A program made the translations under genes and the position numbers. Below the pieces are notes generated by a model. The model ran no database searches. It saw only the letters and a program-made list of their open reading frames with translations, and was not told the origin of the DNA. A DNA stretch of 64,000 bases from Caulobacter segnis (lineage in GTDB: Bacteria; Pseudomonadota; Alphaproteobacteria; Caulobacterales; Caulobacteraceae), in assembly GCF_023935105.1 (NCBI RefSeq), contig NZ_CP096040.1, positions 1,302,001 through 1,366,000 of the forward strand, given 5' to 3'. Below are positions 60,721 through 64,000 of this stretch, piece by piece; position 1 is the stretch's first letter; each line of letters begins with the position of its first letter.

Positions 60721-62942
60721 CAGGCGGGCCTCATGTCGCTGTCGTAGAACGACGCTTGGGAGAACTGGCGATACTCGGCCTTCAGGCGCGCCAACACCTG
60801 ATCGGCGATCGCGCGAGGGTCGCCGCCAGCGATGTGGAAGTTCAGCGTCGGCGAGAACACCGGCGCCTGACCTCGACCGCCGGATGTCGGCGGCGATGAT
60901 CCGTTGGGATAGACCATGCCCCGGCGAGGGAAGCGGACGATTTCCGGCCCCTCTTCGCCGACCCAATAGTCGTGGCCAGGCTCACCCCAGCCGCCGATCG
61001 CTCGCCCTGGCGGCGGCTTCTTGCCGCCCCCGCCGAACAGACCGCCGAAGATCCGCTTGCGGCCCTCGGTCCCGACATCCGGCGCCTTGCCCCTGATCCC
61101 GAAGAACTCGCGCACCTTGGCGATTGCCTCGCCAACCCATTTGATGAAGTTGACCAGGGTGGCGATCGGCCAGGCAATGGCGTTCCCGACCGCGACACCC
61201 CATTTCGACCAGTCCTCGCCTGGCACGCCGCCGAAAAACTTGGCGATCGTAGCACCCAGGCCTCGGACCCAGCCGATCAGTGGCTGGAGCGCGGGCATGA
61301 CGGGTGCAAGCCCCTGCATGATCCCGCGCCCGACACCCTGGAAGAACGTCAGGAAGCCTCGCCAGTGGCGGATGATGAACACGGCGGCAAGGCCCAAGCC
61401 GACGGCGATCAGGCCGATCGGATTACCCAGAAACGCGAGGCGCATGAGGTTCATTGCGCCACGGACCAGGTTCATGGGGTTCAGAAGGCTGAGGAGAGAG
61501 CGCCCAAAGCCCGTGATCGACGCAGGGCTCAAGCTCTGAACAAACATCGTCACATTCAGCGCAGATCCCACGGCAGCCAAGATCACCTGTCGCGCGGCGT
61601 TCAAGGCGAAGCTGCCCAGTTGGCTGAAGCCCAGGGCCATATCGACGAGCGCCTTTTTCCCGACCGCATTCGCGAGCTTCACAGCGATCAGCGCCGTCTT
61701 GAACGCCAGGAGCGCGCCGATCGCTAGCGTGACGTTCGCGACGAGACGAGGATGGGCCGAAACGAAGGCGGTCAGGCGATCCAGAATGGGACCAAGGATG
61801 CCGGCGACAAGGCCGAAGGCCGGCTTCAATGCCTCGCCGAAGGTCCGGGACAGGTTTTGCGCCGCGATCTTCGCCGCCTGCATTTTCTGCTCGGCGTCCT
61901 GCATGCGCTCAATGAAGTCCTTGTCGGCCACGCCCTTGGACTTGCTCGCTTTTTCACGGATCGCGACATAGTCCTTCATGTCGGTGATCAGCGGTCGCAG
62001 GGCCTTCTGCACTTGAGCGTCCTCGAACAGGTAGCTCAGCCGCGAGAGATCTCCGCCGAGCGTCTTGTTCGTCAGCTCGGCGATCGCCTCGATCGGCGTA
62101 CGACCTTCGGCCTCTAGGCGCTTGAGCGAACCGACAAGGTCGACGCCCATCTTCTCGAACGCCTTGACGGTCTGTTTCGCCGTCATCTTCTGCAATAGGT
62201 TGGCTAGGTTAGTGGCGGCCTCGGCGCTGTCCGATGACCCGCGCCGCACGATCTGGAGCGCGGCGGCCAGATCCGTAACGCCCGGAACACCCTTTTGACC
62301 GACCGCCGCCGCCGATGCGGCCAGACCGGGCAGATACTTGGCGAGGTCCTCGATCTCGAAGTTGCCCTCCTTGCCCGCCACAGCCATCGCGTCGAGCGCG
62401 TCACCGACCTGGTCGATCGGCACCTTCAAGTTCGAGTAGGCCGCAAAGCTGGCCGTCGCCAAATCCTTGATCTCGACCTTGTAGGCTGTCGCGGCCTTGC
62501 CGATCGGCGTGATCAGGCGAAGGGCGACACGCGGGTCCAGGCCGGCGCCAGCCAGGACATCGACGCCCTCCGCCAGATCCGTGGCGAACTGGTTGGTCGC
62601 CTTGGAAGCGCGAACGATTTCGACGCCCAAGGCTGTGGCCTGTTGCCGCGTAAGGTTCGCCTTCTGGGCGATGGTTGTCAGCTTGGCCTCGAACGCCGTG
62701 GCGCTTTTGATCGGCCCCGACAGCGCGAAGCCGAAGGCGGCCAAGGCGCCGCCCGCCCCGACCAGATCACCCGTGAGGCCTCGGATCCTACCGCTCAGCG
62801 CGCGGCTGGTCGCGGTCAACTGCTGGACGTTGTTATCGCGGATCGCCTTGGTGATCCCCTGGATCGACTGGGTCGCCTGACGGGCAGGCGCGGAGACGGC
62901 GTCAGTCAGACGGAGCAGCAGTTCGGTGACAAAGCGCGCCAT
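60720..62942 (-). CDS. Phage tail tape-measure protein
   Basis: A 740-residue protein that sets tail length and helps DNA injection. The N-terminal coiled region (VTELLLRLTDAVSAPARQ), the TP901-type core (QKGVPGVTDLAAALQIVRRG) and central membrane segments (LIAVGLGLAAVFIIRHW) are typical. The C-terminal HDYWVGEEGPEIVRFPRRG is a common tape-measure end motif. It starts 3 bases after the gpE' stop. Confidence 0.92.
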   Translation of the reverse strand: MARFVTELLLRLTDAVSAPARQATQSIQGITKAIRDNNVQQLTATSRALSGRIRGLTGDLVGAGGALAAFGFALSGPIKSATAFEAKLTTIAQKANLTRQQATALGVEIVRASKATNQFATDLAEGVDVLAGAGLDPRVALRLITPIGKAATAYKVEIKDLATASFAAYSNLKVPIDQVGDALDAMAVAGKEGNFEIEDLAKYLPGLAASAAAVGQKGVPGVTDLAAALQIVRRGSSDSAEAATNLANLLQKMTAKQTVKAFEKMGVDLVGSLKRLEAEGRTPIEAIAELTNKTLGGDLSRLSYLFEDAQVQKALRPLITDMKDYVAIREKASKSKGVADKDFIERMQDAEQKMQAAKIAAQNLSRTFGEALKPAFGLVAGILGPILDRLTAFVSAHPRLVANVTLAIGALLAFKTALIAVKLANAVGKKALVDMALGFSQLGSFALNAARQVILAAVGSALNVTMFVQSLSPASITGFGRSLLSLLNPMNLVRGAMNLMRLAFLGNPIGLIAVGLGLAAVFIIRHWRGFLTFFQGVGRGIMQGLAPVMPALQPLIGWVRGLGATIAKFFGGVPGEDWSKWGVAVGNAIAWPIATLVNFIKWVGEAIAKVREFFGIRGKAPDVGTEGRKRIFGGLFGGGGKKPPPGRAIGGWGEPGHDYWVGEEGPEIVRFPRRGMVYPNGSSPPTSGGRGQAPVFSPTLNFHIAGGDPRAIADQVLARLKAEYRQFSQASFYDSDMRPA

Positions 62943-62945
62943 GGA

Positions 62946-63340
62946 TCATTCCCGATTTCGGACGATGCGCTCGACCTCTCGATGCCAGGCCTTCACGCGT
63001 GAGAACCGCATCTCGCCAACAGCGGGAAGCGGGGTGTTGAAGACATGGGCGATGTCGGCCGCTAGGCTCCGCCAGCCGCCGAACTGGTCGAGCCAGCGCC
63101 AAAAGGGCCGTCGATCGCCTGCGCGAACTTCATGATGTCCGACAACCGCATCTCGCCCACGACCTCGACCGGCACCTCGGCGGCTTGCGAGATCATGGCC
63201 TTGACCAGCGGGACCTGGTCGCCACCAGCCGCCACATCGGCCTCGAAGCGCTCCAGCTGGTTCACCGTCGGATCGAAGTCGATCGTCTCGTAGGTCTTGC
63301 CGTCGTGTTCGATCGGCTTCTTCAGCGTGATAACCGGCAT
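62946..63340 (-). CDS. Tail assembly proteins gpE and gpE' by -1 frameshift
   Basis: gpE is the 92-residue frame 63062-63340 (MPVITLKKPIEHDGKTYETI). A -1 slip at CCCTTTT (63107-63101) joins residue 80 to a second frame ending at 62946, which encodes WRWLDQFGGWRSLAADIAHV and onward to WHREVERIVRNRE, the gpE' type sequence. The fusion is 131 residues. In P2 the same frameshift yields E and E+E' assembly chaperones for the tape measure. Confidence 0.8.
63101..63107 (-). other. -1 frameshift slippery heptamer
   Basis: Read on the minus strand C-CCT-TTT fits X-XXY-YYZ in the gpE frame (codons 79-80, Pro-Phe). After slipping, the P- and A-site tRNAs re-pair with CCC and TTT, and the open -1 frame continues to the gpE' stop. 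Confidence 0.75.
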
Positions 63341-63377
63341 GCTCTGCTCCCGAAGATCTTGGCCGTGAGGGCCTATG

Positions 63378-63412
63378 AAAAAAGGCCCGCCCAGCAGCAC
63401 CGGACGGGCCTT
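63378..63412 (-). terminator. Terminator-like hairpin between tail tube and gpE genes
   Basis: On the minus strand AAGGCCCG (63412-63405) pairs with CGGGCCTT (63389-63382) and is followed by TTTT. It lies 26 bases after the tube stop; partial termination would keep tube mRNA above that of the assembly genes. Confidence 0.65.
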
Positions 63413-63438
63413 CACATTCACGGTTTGGCGGACGCCGA

Positions 63439-63972
63439 TCAGGCGATGCCCAGGTTCGCCATCACGTCGCTGTTCTGGCTGACGCCGCCGACGCGCCAGG
63501 CCGAGGTCATGAAGTCGAAGTAGTAGATCTCGCGCCCGCCGATCGTCAGCTCGTAGTGGAAGACCTCGGTCAGGGCGTAGTCGTAGCCCTGGAGTTCGCC
63601 GCGCTTGAACTCGTCGGCCTCGACCTTGGTCATGCGCGCCTCGAGGATCGCCTTGCTTTGCAGCGAGGCGCCCGTCAGCTTGTCGCGGATCGAGCCGTAG
63701 GCGGTGAAGTTCTGACGCCGCTTCGACCCCAGACCGAACTGGGTCAGGATTTCGGGCTGGACACCCTTCAGCTTGAAGCCCGCGTCCAGCTTCTTCAGGA
63801 CGCTCATGCCGACCTCGACGCCCGCGACGGCGCCGCCCGGCGTCCATTCCTGCGTCGTCTCTTCCAGGCCCGGCAGCTTCAGGCTCTCCAGCACCAGGTG
63901 CAGCGAGGCGGTCGGGTCGTGATCGCCGACGAACAGGTTCGCGGCTTCCATGAAATACAGGGAACTGGCCAT
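63439..63972 (-). CDS. P2 FII-like major tail tube protein
   Basis: A 177-residue tube protein from ATG 63972 (the adjacent ATG 63975 is too near the GGAG site). ASLHLVLESLKLPGLEETTQEWTPGGAVAGVEV and AYGSIRDKLTGASLQSKAILEARMTKVEADEFKRGELQGYDY are typical of FII. The sheath gene should lie just beyond the right edge. Confidence 0.9.
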   Translation of the reverse strand: MASSLYFMEAANLFVGDHDPTASLHLVLESLKLPGLEETTQEWTPGGAVAGVEVGMSVLKKLDAGFKLKGVQPEILTQFGLGSKRRQNFTAYGSIRDKLTGASLQSKAILEARMTKVEADEFKRGELQGYDYALTEVFHYELTIGGREIYYFDFMTSAWRVGGVSQNSDVMANLGIA

Positions 63973-64000
63973 CATCGGCTCCAGTTGGAAGGGGAAAGGT

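Larger units (their letters stand above)
50150..64000. mobile_element. P2-like prophage, left part only
   Basis: Tail genes in P2 order (FII, E/E', T, U, X, D), fibre-region and lysis genes run continuously on the minus strand from the right edge to 51735. The head, replication and integration genes are not in the window. The left limit is approximate, set by the end of the host TonB receptor gene and by the first copy of a palindrome found only in this region. Confidence 0.75.

Noticed and set aside
62902..63102. Separate 66-codon gene between gpE and the tape measure
   Set aside because: It is in the wrong frame; the gpE' tail is read in the -1 frame from within gpE.
51735..63972. Gene transfer agent cluster
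   Set aside because: The gene order and the gpU/gpX/gpD proteins are P2-like, and a full lysis cassette is present; GTA hallmark genes were not seen.

Overview
The window looks like the chromosome of an alphaproteobacterium close to Caulobacter. The DNA is GC-rich. It carries divergent fliO-fliP and flgB-flgC-fliE operons with a textbook CtrA box between them, a MucR-family regulator, a DUF2336 protein, two TonB-dependent receptors, a FecI/FecR pair and a general-stress (EcfG-type) promoter. No rRNA, tRNA or CRISPR array was seen.

Positions 1-9.8 kb: start of an oligopeptidase B-like gene (cut by the window edge), a trypsin-like protease, a stress-induced CsbD protein, an M1 aminopeptidase, OsmC and DUF1272 proteins, a MaoC hydratase behind a PsrA-like operator, the MntH metal transporter, and an unusual nucleotidyltransferase-DUF4180 fusion behind a perfect 11-bp inverted repeat. 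Positions 8.2-14 kb form a catabolic cluster (acyl-CoA synthetase, GMC oxidoreductase, cytochrome P450, enoyl-CoA hydratase). Positions 14-25.9 kb hold DUF2336, MucR and PAS proteins, a winged-helix/twin membrane protein operon, ribokinase, flagellar genes, an SbtA-type bicarbonate permease with a divergent LysR regulator, and an osmoprotectant ABC transporter whose permease/binding-protein gene is frameshifted.

Positions 26-33.7 kb are the complete histidine utilisation locus: hutI-hutH-hutG-hutU on the minus strand, hutF-hutC on the plus strand, with a palindromic HutC-type operator between them. hutG has no stop codon of its own and runs in frame through a repeat element into hutU. Positions 34.3-36.3 kb are a small accessory patch with unknown Cys-containing proteins and a cluster of palindromes in AT-rich DNA. 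Positions 36.3-42.2 kb look like an organophosphate scavenging locus (AppA-like phosphatase, TonB receptor, DeoR regulator, secreted EEP-family phosphatase/nuclease). Positions 42.6-49.9 kb contain FecI, a frameshifted FecR, a YcaC-like hydrolase, a cupin, an epoxide-hydrolase-like enzyme and a TonB receptor with the STN signalling domain.

From about 50.2 kb to the right edge lies part of a P2-like prophage (no integrase or att site visible). Read leftwards on the minus strand: tail tube, gpE/gpE' with a programmed -1 frameshift, tape measure, gpU, gpX, gpD, two fibre-region proteins, three proteins with signal peptides (two of them SGNH-type esterases), two holin-like proteins, an N-acetylmuramidase endolysin, and an Rz spanin with Rz1 embedded in another frame. 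Three plus-strand genes including an SRAP-domain protein face this operon. A 15-bp palindrome, GCGAACGSCGTTCGC, occurs four times, only in this region, and is a candidate phage-specific operator.
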